The translations under genes were made by a program, and so were the position numbers. A DNA stretch of 64,000 bases from contig NC_057924.1 of assembly GCF_018873765.1 (NCBI RefSeq), forward strand, positions 18,905,542-18,969,541, read 5' to 3'. The notes beneath the pieces are model-generated. The model was given only the letters and a program-made list of their open reading frames with translations. It did not search any database and was not told the DNA's origin. Numbering within the stretch: position 1 is the stretch's first letter; each line of letters starts with the position of its first letter. This document shows, piece by piece, positions 27,645-39,500 of this stretch. Source of the stretch: Telopea speciosissima. Taxonomy: Eukaryota > Streptophyta > Magnoliopsida > Proteales > Proteaceae.

Positions 27645-28390
27645 ATAATGGTGCCTTTGGCTGAAAAACCTAATTCTACCATGTGGAATAGGTAAAATGG
27701 TAAATATGATCATTGTCCACTTAGGAGATGGTCTAAACTTTGGATAGAATACATGTCAAATTTTTACCCAAATTCAATTATACGCAAGAGATCACCTCTT
27801 GATCACGTGGCCTTGCAGCAACGTGAGGTCAATGAGAGTGTGTGCGGGGCATCAACATGGATGAGATTTTTTATTTCATAGGGGTGTGATGGTAATTTTA
27901 AGTGCTCCTATGTCTAGGCTCAGGGGCCACATGACTACACAACGTTCTTTTACCCTTCAATCATTTATTTTCCTGTGTATTGGCATGCATTATTGTGTAT
28001 GGTCATGCATTACTGGATCTCTTCTGATTTTTCAATATTTTGTTTTATCACATGATAAATGTTGTTTGGCCTGAAACTTAACATGTGGACAAAGAACCTT
28101 GGGATCTACTTGTTCATAAAATTTCAGTCCAATCCAACTTAACACGTGACCGAAGTAGAAGTACACAACTGACCATAGTTAGCATGTTTAAAACAATATT
28201 CTCATTTTTCATCGTTTTAAACTTGTTTTACCATTTGTTTCCCAATGATATGGGAAAAAACGGTAAACAAAAAATGATAATCATTCCCATTTTAAACGTG
28301 TTTAAAACATGTTCCCATTTTTTGGGTGTTTTAAAAATCTTAGACTTATAGAACAATGACTTACTTAACTGACCATATCTCTCTCACCGA
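27645..28390. other. Non-genic stretch
   Basis: No exon or repeat boundary recognised. The frames at 27886-28074 and 28085-28351 show no motifs. A 'gtttaaaac' phrase recurs at 28187, 28213, 28297 and 28307. Confidence 0.35.
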
Positions 28391-28394
28391 AGTT

Positions 28395-28870
28395 TGTTTA
28401 CCACCAGATTCTTTCCTTTCGGGTCTGATTGAATTGAACTACTCGGGACCACTACTCGCCTGACAGCTTTGTTCTTTATCATCCTTATATGTGGAATATG
28501 AATCGGGATCCTGATGCATATAGATACAAATGGTCCAATGGAAGCAAGAATTTCCAAAAACATTTCGTTTATGAGCAAAAGAGCCATTTTCAAGTAGTCT
28601 TCGATCGATTACGTATTAATCAATATTCGATTGAACGAATTGATCTTGTAGGATTCCCGAGAAATTCTTCGATTTCTTCCTGAAGCATATGCTTCACACG
28701 TTTCGTGAATAGCCGGGACATTGAGGAATATCCAGAAAGGCATTTCTTCCAAGAATGACCTTTCCAGGGTGGCCCCCCCTCTATCAATTGGGCGTCTCCA
28801 CTACAACTAAAGTCCGATCGACCTAATTCTTTCACCGACGTAAAACTGACTCGAAGGGCCAACCTTCTAA
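28395..28870. pseudogene. ycf2: Nuclear insertion of plastid-type ycf2, two fragments in inverted orientation
   Basis: On the plus strand (about 28445-28622) a frame reads [18 protein letters not shown], then SKNF and [14 protein letters not shown], matching plastid Ycf2. On the minus strand (about 28760-28630) a different part of Ycf2 is seen, [17 protein letters not shown] followed by [13 protein letters not shown]. The two parts meet head to head near 28625. Ycf2 is an essential plastid protein of over 2000 residues; these are non-functional pieces. The text upstream of KCLSG ([16 protein letters not shown]) does not match the Ycf2 I remember, so the donor could be rearranged plastid DNA or a mitochondrial segment that already carried plastid DNA. 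Confidence 0.85.
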
Positions 28871-29185
28871 AATTGAGCTACAAACTGATGCATCTAGGGT
28901 TTCTAAAGTGATGACTCCCAACTCCAACTGAACATGCATATTTCTAAGAGTGTGTAATCTGTGTTGACAATAATGAACAACACCATAGCCAAGCCACATT
29001 GTTCAATATGACTTTGGACATGTTTTTATTTTTAATGTTGTATGAATCTGGAATTGTATTTTTTATGATATTGGATAATATATCTTAGAACTTATAATAT
29101 ATTTGGAATATATATGCAGTAATGTTGGATGTTATAGTTGTTTTGGAACATTTGTTTCTAATAATAATTCTTCAATTTATATAAG

Positions 29186-30263
29186 TAATTAGGGGTGTCA
29201 AAAGTGAGATCGAACTAAGTAAACCGATCCAAACTGAATCAAAATGATCGGGATTGAACCGTACCACTGTCTTATTGGACAGGTTTCAGATTGGGGTATT
29301 AAAAACCCCAAAACGAATCATGCCAGAAATCGAAAGAACTCATAATTAAACCGAAAGCGAAAAAAAAAAACCGGATCGAAACAAAACCGATCTATTCCGA
29401 TAAGAAACTGGTAACAACCCAAAACCAATCAAAATTTTCCATAGTTTTGTATAAATATGTATGTTAAACCGAATCCAAACCAAACCATAATCAAAACCAA
29501 CCCCAATAACAAATCAAAACAACCCAAAACCAAACCAAATCGAATTTCAATTACAATTTCACCATTCCCACACCAAAATCGATCAACTTGAACCAACCGA
29601 TTGACACCCTTCTGTTTTTTGTATCAACTAGTCTGGTTCTAGGCTATCGGTCCGGTTCTCTAATGGTTCCGGTTCTAAGATGTCAAGACCATATCCAGAC
29701 CAATAAGCTCATCGGTTCCAAATCTGAGATCTAGGACCATTAACTAATGGATGGTCTGGTTCCGGTTCCTAATCGGGTCCAAACATGCCCTTGTTGAGCA
29801 ACCAAATGTAAAACATTTTTCCCATTGGAACAAGAAATCTCAAGCAAGCTAGAATCTTTCAAAAACAATTCATTAACTACTGGTGTCTGTCCTCTATGTG
29901 CAACAAATATGAGAGGGGTAGCATACTAGAATTTGAGGGGTCAAGTGTTTTGCTTAGTCATGGGTCATGTTCTAATAGCAACTGGACAACAATTGTTTAA
30001 TAAAAGTCACTTTATCTGTATGTTAAAATAGCAAGGATCATCTTTTAACATTTTAAAACAAAAAAAATGGTGCAAGACAAGTTCAAGTGTATGCATTTCT
30101 TCTGGTTCCAATGGTTCCCGGGATCAGACTAGATCCGGATCAATAACATATCACTAAGACTAGTTCTGAACCAATAAGCTATTGAATGGGTTGGTTTCGG
30201 TTCGTAGCGGTATGGTTTCGATCTGGTTACCGGTTCCGATCCAAAATTGACACCCTAACTCAT
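29186..30263. mobile_element. hAT-like TIR element(s), degenerate
   Basis: Starts TAGGGGTGTCAAAAG (29188) and ends TTGACACCCTA (30263); an inner TTGACACCC end lies at 29604. TAGGGGTGTCAA termini are common on plant hAT elements. The interior is full of 'aaaccgaaacc/cggttccggttc' phrases on both strands. The two possible right ends suggest one element inside another. No exact 8-bp duplication was found. Confidence 0.5.
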
Positions 30264-30509
30264 GCACCCCACGAAAGTGTGATTACGCAAAGAACAAGAC
30301 AAGAAAACCTAGTAGTCACCGACCAAGTAGTGCCATGCTCTATAGGTTGGACCGGTGGAGACATGCTTCGGTGAGCTTTCTGGTACTCTACGTTGCTTGG
30401 GGCTGTTGAGCAGCCACTATGAGCCAGCGACTCTTTTCAAGTCTTTGACGAGCAGTTGCAGTTCACAAGGCGAGGCAAGAATTAGGATAGCCATTTTCTG
30501 TCAATAGAA

Positions 30510-33500
30510 ATGGTGGGTCCGTTGTTGCGCTCTCTCTGTTCTACAGCTCGTAAATCTTTATCATCATCTCCTTCCTTAAACTGTAATCGATTGGCATCTC
30601 TTCTCAAAACATCTCCCTTCCCACGCGTCCCCAATCTATCAAGGGGCTTCTCAGTCGCCCCTTCGCTTGCATCTGCTCCAGCAACGGGGAACGCATTAGA
30701 CCCGAGCAGGCTTCGGAACGTGGCGGTCATTGCCCATGTCGATCATGGAAAGACTACTCTCATGGATAGGCTTCTCAGGCAGTGCGGCGCTGACCTTCCC
30801 CATGAACGTGCACTCGACAATATCAGCCTTGAGCGCGAACGCGGCATCACCATCGCTTCTAAGGCAATCAATCATTACCAAAACCCTAAAACATATTCCT
30901 TCTTTAATTTGCTCTGTATTCACTATTCTTCTTCTTGGTGTATTTAATGTAAAATTGTCAGAACAGAGTACTGAGTAATCCTGATAAGGCCTAGTGTGTG
31001 TTGGGTTTTATCGGAAAGTGTGTTTAGTAGTTCATCCAATTTTTTTTTTGGGGTCAAGTTTAGTAATGGTAATTCTTTTTTGGGTTTTCTTTAAGTAATA
31101 CTTTTAGTTCTTATACCGTTTAGGCCTTAAGACACGGACAAGGTTTTATTCTGGCCAAGGATTGTTGTTGCGACAGTATCCCACTTTGAGTTTTTCTTGT
31201 GGGGTTGTCAATGATGCTGTTTCTTAATTATCTTTAATTAGTGTAGTGGTAGTTTTTTTTTTTTTTTTTTTTGGGGGGGGTGGGGGAGAGCTGGGCTCTA
31301 ATGAAACCAGTTAATAAATTAAAAAAATTATGGTATCTATACATAGTCTCCCTCAATACATTCTGTTCATCTGTTGTATCGTTCAAGTTGGGAAATTCAT
31401 TGAACATGCACTTATCAGTAATTGTTGTCATACAATTCTTCCCACTTTCTGGGTTCAGCTGCGTGAAAAATATTGTGCTGGCATGCTAGCATTCCACTCT
31501 ACCGAAGTCCATATTTTCCATTGAAGCATGATTCAAAAACTCTATCATGAACTGCAGATTATCTGTAAAGACCCCGATTTTCTTAAAGATTAGAGATGTA
31601 ATTGTTACTATGTCTCTGTCTTTGACCTATCGATTGAGGGGTGCTTCTTTTTGTATCTGTGGTGCGCCCCATCACATAAACTCTTTTTAGTCCAATCTGT
31701 TTGGTTTAGTTGTGCTATTGCAACCTGTTGGTTGCGGGTTTGAAACTTGGAAACAGCCTCTCCTGCGAAGGAGGGGGTAACGATGCATACATTTTCTCCT
31801 CCCAGACCCTGCAGTAGCGGGATCCAAGTGCACTGGACGCTCTGGACGTTTTTAGTACTTTAGTTTTGTACCTTTTTTTTTTTTTTAATACTTTGGGTTT
31901 TTGTTTTCTATATCTCACTGGCCTGCTTTTGTATTCTATCCTGTACCACAGGATGTTTGTGTCTTGCATCAGTGTGCCTGCAAAATTAAATGTGGATATT
32001 TAAAAAAAAAAAAATTATCTTTCAATCAAATATGTTTCAGAGACTGGATCAATATGCGGAAGCTCGAAGCTTCTGATGAAGTTATGTTCTTATGAATGCT
32101 GTCATCTTCATTTCATAGACTAGCACGATGAAATTGGCCCTGCTCAATATATTTTTGTTTTGATTCTTTAATTTTTTATACATTTTACTGTTGTGTTCTT
32201 TTGTGGTGTATTTTTTTAGAGAGAAAAGGTAGGATTATGTAGCCAACACCAAATTAACCACCTATTACATCCGATCTTAGGGCAGTTATTCAATGCCTCT
32301 AATTATCTATCTCTAAACTGTGTGTGAGAATATATTGATTTATATAACTCACCCCCACTCCATATTTTTTCCATTGGAATTGTTGTCCTTAGGGTGTTCC
32401 TTCTTGTTGTTTTTTCATATTGTCCCTATCATGGAAAGAAAACTTGGTCGAAACCTGTCGAAACCACCGATCTCGGTTTCGCAGGTTTCCGAGACGAGAT
32501 GGAGGGGAATTTAAAAAACTACATGGTTTCGACTCGGTATCGACAGTTTCGACCATGTTTCGGTTGAAACATGGTTGAACCACCTTGAACCAGGCCTATA
32601 TAATACCTCATCTCGACCAAGAAAGGCATATCTCAACTTGGTTTCGAAAGAAACCCCTCCAACTCGGTAGTTTCGACAGAAAACCCCTCCAACCAAGGTT
32701 TCCCCATGAATGGGAAAAAGTACCAGGTTTCGACCTGGTTTTGGTTGGTTTCGACCAAATTCGGTTTCAGCCAGGTCGAAACCTGGTTGAAACCCGAGTT
32801 CTGGATCCTTTGTCCCTATATCTCTCCTTATTTTAAATAAAATTTATTTATTATCTATCAAAAAGAAAAAAAAAACCCCATTACATCATAAACCCTCCCC
32901 CAGCTATAAAATTGGAAGAACCAACCTCCCTAACCATTTACAACTTCATCCCCATTATCATATATACAAAAATGATTTACCCCTCCTAAACTCATCTCCA
33001 GGAAACACCATAGTAAGCACTACATCTCTCTCATTGTCCAGTATTTCATCCTTGGCCCTTTCTTATGAAGTCACACTGGGAGCTAGTGCTTGCTATCCCC
33101 AAGCCCGTGGATCCTATCCGAAATCTTTGATGCTTCTTGTTCGCTTATTGAAGAAGGCCTATTGTTGTTAGGCTTTAGTCATGTTCATTTTACTTACATT
33201 CAACAGTAGCTTGGTCCATCTTTATTCCATTTCCTAAATTCCCCTTTATGGTAAGGGGATCCAAATAGCCCTCAATTTCTTTTTGACTGTTCTATTTGCA
33301 TTTTCTTGCTGGAGGTAACTTTATTCAACATTCCTGGGATGGGAATGAACAGCTTAAAATAGTTCATTAGCTATTGCCAAGCCTCTGAAGGAGAAATGCA
33401 CGGAGGAATAGAGATGCAATGGAGCTTGTGTTTGCTCTTAATATAAATCCAGGGCAGGATTCAACCACAATGGCTAGGGAGAGGGGAGGGAGGAATAATC

Positions 33501-36500
33501 GGAGGGTCAGAACTAATCCTTCATTGCATAGTGGCCAATTGTCCGAATAAAGATCCATTTTGATTTTTGGCCTCGAAACATAAACTCTTGCAGCCCCCCC
33601 CCCCCCCACATCATGATGAACCTCTCCTTGCGATTGGGATGAGGTAGATGCCTCCCAGCCAGGGGCTGGATCAATCGGAGTTTCCTTAGTAGCCATTGAC
33701 CTATAGTTATCCTTAAACTTCTATACTGGGTGGAGAAGAAGTGAACAAGGGTACATTTACTTGCTGTCTTGTTCTCTACCTCGAACTGGGATCACTTGCT
33801 AGCTAGGTCAGATTGGAGCAACATTGTATGAGAACATATTACCATCTTCGGGGACAAGGGGCGGAACGACCTGTGCTATAGGCAAACACTCAGAAATCAA
33901 CCTCCTAGCATCCACAACTTTAGTGCCTTCTACCAAAAATCCTTGCAATAAGGTTCCTTCTACAGACACCAGCACAAAGCAGATGGATCTTCTTCCACAC
34001 AATGGCTGCCCTCTCTTCCATTGGGGCTCCTTCCCACTGAACCAAAGCTTCCTATAGAGTATTCAATAAGGTTCAAGCCATCCCTACCGAGGTCAAAAAA
34101 GTTTTCCACACCTCCATTGCATACTTACAACCCACGGTAGATATTTCTCATTTTCTTGATCTTCCTCACACAAGAGATGAACATTTCTCAGCCCCCATCC
34201 TCTCCTAATCAGGTTATCAATTGGCAAAATCTTCTGCAAAGACAGTCTACGTAAAGATGGAGATATGTAGTGGTATCTTCTGGTTTCAAATAATCTTATG
34301 GGGGGAAAGCATTGCCTCCATCATTCAACATCTTGCAAAAAGATCTGAGAACTTTACATTTTGGCCGCCTCCCTATCCTATTATCTCCCCTCTGGTGAGT
34401 TTTATAAGACCGTTCTACTTCTATCCCTGCATGATGCTATTATCTTAAAGGGAAACGTAGTGATGTAGATCATAGGTCCATGTGTAATTGCAGGAACAAG
34501 CCTTAAAACCAACCCAGTGTATTTTTTCTTTTTCTTTTTTGATAGATAAAACCAGCCCAGTGTAGTTGTGGGAGCCCAGTGTAGTTGTAGGATTCAACTA
34601 CTGTGAGAGGCAGCCTGATCTGATGATGTGACAGGTTTTTGTCGGTTCAATGGAGCATCTCTATCGAACTCGTGACAAGTTATTTTTCAAGCAGGGGTGA
34701 ATTGATGCTTATAAGTCACCTAAAGGGCTTATTTTATTGAAAATGAGCTTTGGGTTGGGTTATGTAGGTGTTGGGCTTTTGATCCCATGGGTTTACTTTG
34801 TAATTGGTCAATTTAGTAAACCTTAAAGTATGGATAGAAAGTAGGAAAACGGGATTTACTTCATTAGTTTAGTTAGAATCCTGTTTTGAGTCGGTTTCTT
34901 TCATTATTTTAGTTTCCTAGTTAGTTTATGTTACCTTAGTAGTTAAGGATTGTGTTAGGCCTTTCCGTTTTAGTGTTTGAGTTTGTTTTTTAGTCTTTTA
35001 TGTAAGTTTATAAGGGGCTACAGCCTTGTACACGAATTTGATTACTGAGATTGAAAAAAAAACAAAACATAGCCTTGTGCTTTGCTCTGTGAGAGAGTAC
35101 GGTGAGAAACCAAAATACGGTGAGAGGCCATGGGTGACAGACTTGGGAGAGAGTGGGATGCTCGATCCAATTCTATCCTTCTTTTTTATTTTCTATTTTC
35201 TTCTTTGTTTCTATTTCAATTAATTTCATTGTGTGATCTGCTACAAGTTCTTCAATTGTTGCCTAGTATTTTGAAGATCAAATCAGCATTAAACCTTATT
35301 TAAGAAGATCCTACTTGGGGCTAGGTCCTTCGTGATCCAGCTCTACATTATTTGGTATCAGAGCCATGGAAGGATGGTAGACAGAAACTTTCCACTGAAG
35401 TCAGATTCGACATCTATACCAAACTCGAGGACGAGTTTTTTTTTCTAGATGGAGAGAATTGATGTAGATCACAGGTCCATGTGTAGCCGCAGGAACAAGC
35501 CCTTAAACCAGCCCAGTGTAGTTGTGGGATTCAATTGCTGTGAGAGGCAGCCTGATTTGATGATGTGACAGGTTTTTGTCAGTTCAATGGAGCATCTTTA
35601 TTAAACTTGTGGATGAGTTTTTTTTCAAGCAGGGGAGAATTGATGCAAATAAGTCACCTAACGGGCTTATTTTATTGAAAATGAGTTTTGGGTTGGGTTA
35701 TGTTGGGCTTTTGATCCCATGGGTTTACTTTGTAATTGGTCAATTTAGTAAACCTTAAAGTATGGATAGAAAATAGGAAAACAGGATTTACTTCATTAGT
35801 TTAGTTAGAATCCTGTTTTGAGTCGGTTTCTTTCATTATTTTAGTTTCCTAGTCAGTTTATGTAACCTTAGTAGTTAAGGATTGTATTAGGCCTGTCTTT
35901 TTTAGTGTTTGAGTCTTTCTATGTAAGTTTATAAGGGGCTACAGCCTTGTACTCGAATTTGATTAATGAAATATTGGCTTGAGCCTTTGTAAAAACCTGA
36001 GATCGGATAGGTGAGAGACCTAGGGTGAGATACCCATTCCTTTTCCGCATCCCCTTCCATTGGTTCAAGGCTTCAAAACCCTAAAGCTGTCTAATCAACT
36101 TCAAGAATTCTATAAGTTGCTGGGATTTCTTTTCTGTAGATTGTTTTCATCGATGTCTTGGAATTACATCAACACTTTATTGCTGCCAAGATCCACAATC
36201 ATATGCCAGCACAGCAGGGAACAATCCCCACTATCGATTTCAAGAGAAACTAGGGTTTTCAAAATCCTAAGGCTGTTCGATCTCTGTTCTGATCGTGTCT
36301 TCTATTTGGGATTCATTTGACTTTCAAGAAGTGTATTCAATCCATTGGAAAGAGAAGTATTCAACCCATTTGCTACTTCAGCAGGTTATTGTTCCCTCAT
36401 TTGAGTTCCCATTGTTCTTTTTCTTTGTTGATTACATTATTTGAGATCTCACCATTCTCTTCCAACCAATTTGAGATCCCATTGTTCTCTTTCTTGTTCA

Positions 36501-39500
36501 CTGGAGGGTTTTCTATTTGATCCTGCCAGGGATTAGACCTATTCCGGTTCTAGTCTTACATTATGTAGTGGTTGAGATTTCCATATTATTCTGTTGTTCG
36601 GATAGTATTTCAATAAACATTGTGATCTTTCTCTTAATTGAGTGATTTCTTTGTTGATCTATCTTAATTGAATTTCCTACATTGAATCTTGAATGTTCTT
36701 ACTATTCATGTTTTGCAGGTTACTTCCATCTCATGGAAGGAAAATGAGCTGAACATGGTTGATACTCCTGGACATGCAGATTTTGGGGGGGAAGTATGTT
36801 GTCTTTTAAAACTTAGAACTTAGAAGTTCCTATATTTTGAGTTATTTTAGGAAGTCTATATTCATTTTTTTTTGTATAACATGTTGGATGAGTACATAGG
36901 TTGAGCGAGTTGTTGGCATGGTTGAGGGGGCAATTTTAGTTGTGGATGCTGGTGAGGGTCCATTGGCACAGACCAAGTTTGTTCTTGCAAAAGCTTTAAA
37001 ATATGGATTGCGCCCAATACTCCTCCTTAACAAAGTAGACCGACCTGCTGGTATGACAACCTTTTTCTTTTCTGTTGTTTTTTTTTAATCACATTTTGGA
37101 ATAAGTATGCTTCTGAGTACATTTGAACTGTGAGGGCTTGACCATGGTTATGTTTGCTTTCACTTTGCCGTTTGAATATCATTTGATCATGGCTTTTCTT
37201 TTTGGAGTTGAAGAAACTTTGTCAAAGTGAAAGGGCCAAGCTATTTATCATTCACAATCGTCATGTTGAGCCGTTTCTCAGATTCTTTTCCTCGTCTCAT
37301 CTTTTCTTTTATTGGGCTCTAGTACTTTTTGTTATCCCCCCTCACTTGTACTTTTCTTTCTAAATATCATTTATTTTGTACAGTGTTACTTGTGCAAATT
37401 TGTGGCAACCAAATAAAAGGAACTAGTTTAGTCTTCCTTCACTGCTAGAATGAGAAACCTTGATGCCAACATCAAATCATTTCATGCTCGCATTGTGCTT
37501 GCATTTTGTGTATGAACTTTGATGTACTCAGAGTGTTTAGTAATCTGCATTTGTGTTTTAGCAGGCAACCATGCCGCAAAATATTCACTGTAAAGTGTTG
37601 AGTGAAATTATGCTAGCTTGTTCTGGTTGTATTTGTAGCCAGCTTTGATATTCTTACACTTGGTGCCTACTGGCCATAAGTTGTGTTATGTGCCTATGGT
37701 GTGGGCACCGATCTATGGACAGATGCATGGAGTAGCTGATGGATGGAAACATGTAATGGAACTTTAACTCTATGCAGTTTTTGAGTTGGAAAATGATGCA
37801 TCATTTGATGTTTTTAGTCGACAAAACCATTTGGAGGGGGCTGACAAGGAGAGCTATTGCCCTCTCATCCTGTGAAGAGGATCGAATCATAGGCTTCCAA
37901 GCTCTGAAAATAATATCATTTGGCACTTCCTTGGATAGTAGATCCGCACAAGTGGTCTGAATGTAATGTTGTAGATAAGCTCGTGCATAGTATTCCACTC
38001 CTCCCACAAGCTCAATGAAATTTATAACAGAATTGCTACTAAGGAACTGACCCTCACTCTGCTCGGAGCAAAATACCAAAACATCATCAGCTCCTTGACA
38101 TTTTTGGATGAGCTCAATAAAAATGAAAAATCTTACCAAAATGGTATCAAAACTCTTTGATAAAAGAACAAAAATGAAATAGGTGATTAGTTAAGTCACC
38201 ATTATTTACGCACATGAGACAAACAAACTGAGAGAAACACCTACCCTTATCTTTTAATAGATTGCTGAGATCTTCACTTTCTTATGGCAATTTCCAAGTC
38301 CAATGCCTTGCATTTCAAAGGAGCATGCTGTCTGAAGGGTTAAACAAGTAAAACGCTCTGTCGTATCATGGCTGAGTGGGTATCCCTAGAAAGGACTTGA
38401 TAGTTAGGGTTTTGATTTTGGCAAATTTGGAATTACGAGGAAAGATTTTAAGAGTAGAGAACCTAGGGCTGAATTGGTCAGTGGTATAGCTGGAGATAGC
38501 CAACCAGCCAGCTGCCTTTATTCCACTTTTCCAATCCAATCTAATCTTTGGGCCAGCGTAATGTAGCTCTAAATAGGAGAAGGATCCTATTAGAGCCCAA
38601 GCAACTGGATCTCAATGGGGCTGCTGGTTCGAATGGGCAGAATAGGTAAACTAGGGTAGAATTAGGGTTAGGAATAGGGATTTGAGCTAGGGTTTTATTG
38701 GGTGCAGGTCAAATGGAAGCTAATGGAATAGGTTTTGAATAGGTTTAACTAGAAATTAAAATTCTGAAACTCTAGGGTTAGGGTTTGGGTTTTAGAATCT
38801 AGGTTGAAAACTAGGGTTAAGGGTGGGGTTTTTGGGCAGGGTTTCTGGTCGAGTTTTACTGGCAGTGGGGGGAAGGTTCGATCAGAATATTGGCCAATTC
38901 TGATGGTTAAAATAGTCTGGACAGAATTGAGACTATCTTAGGGTTTTTTGGGTTTAGTGGGAGATGAGGGGAATTAGGGTTTTTGATGGACAGTTGAGGC
39001 TGCAGGTTAGGTCAAGTGGAGGGAGGGCAGTAAGGGATCTGTGGTTAAATTTTGGATGAAAACTGATGAAGGATGAAGGCTGGACAGGTTCTAGATGAAT
39101 TAGGGTTTATGGGATTCAAACTAAAAATAAAGGGATCGAATGGGGAAGGAGAAGGAAAAAAACAGAATTAAACTTCAAACTCATAGCAGGAATCCACCGG
39201 CAGCAGCTTGATAATTGAAGGAACCTCCCGATCGTCTCGATGCAAGGGGTCGCAGGAATCCACCCACCCTATCCACCTTGAAATCCACAAGGATATCACT
39301 CACAAAGAGCAGGAACAGCAGCAGCAACAGCCGACAGCAGCAAAAGAGTCTTTTTTTAATTCAAAATTCAGTGTGGGGGAGCCCTCCACGATGTACTTTA
39401 TTTATAATGTGGCTTTATGCCAAATCCTACTACAACTTAATGACTTCTCCTTCATAAAATCATGGAAGGGAAGGAATTTAAACTAAAACTAATAACTTAA

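Noticed and set aside
28085..28351. 88-residue plus frame upstream of the ycf2 insertion
   Set aside because: No motif, AT-rich, no splice partners.
29186..30263. Promoter of the TypA-like gene rich in GGTTCCGG elements
   Set aside because: The phrases are the body of TIR elements with TGTCA-type ends; the true promoter is probably the short stretch 30270-30509.
31730..31755. A tRNA gene at the B-box-like phrase
   Set aside because: No cloverleaf or acceptor stem; the following text is SINE-like.
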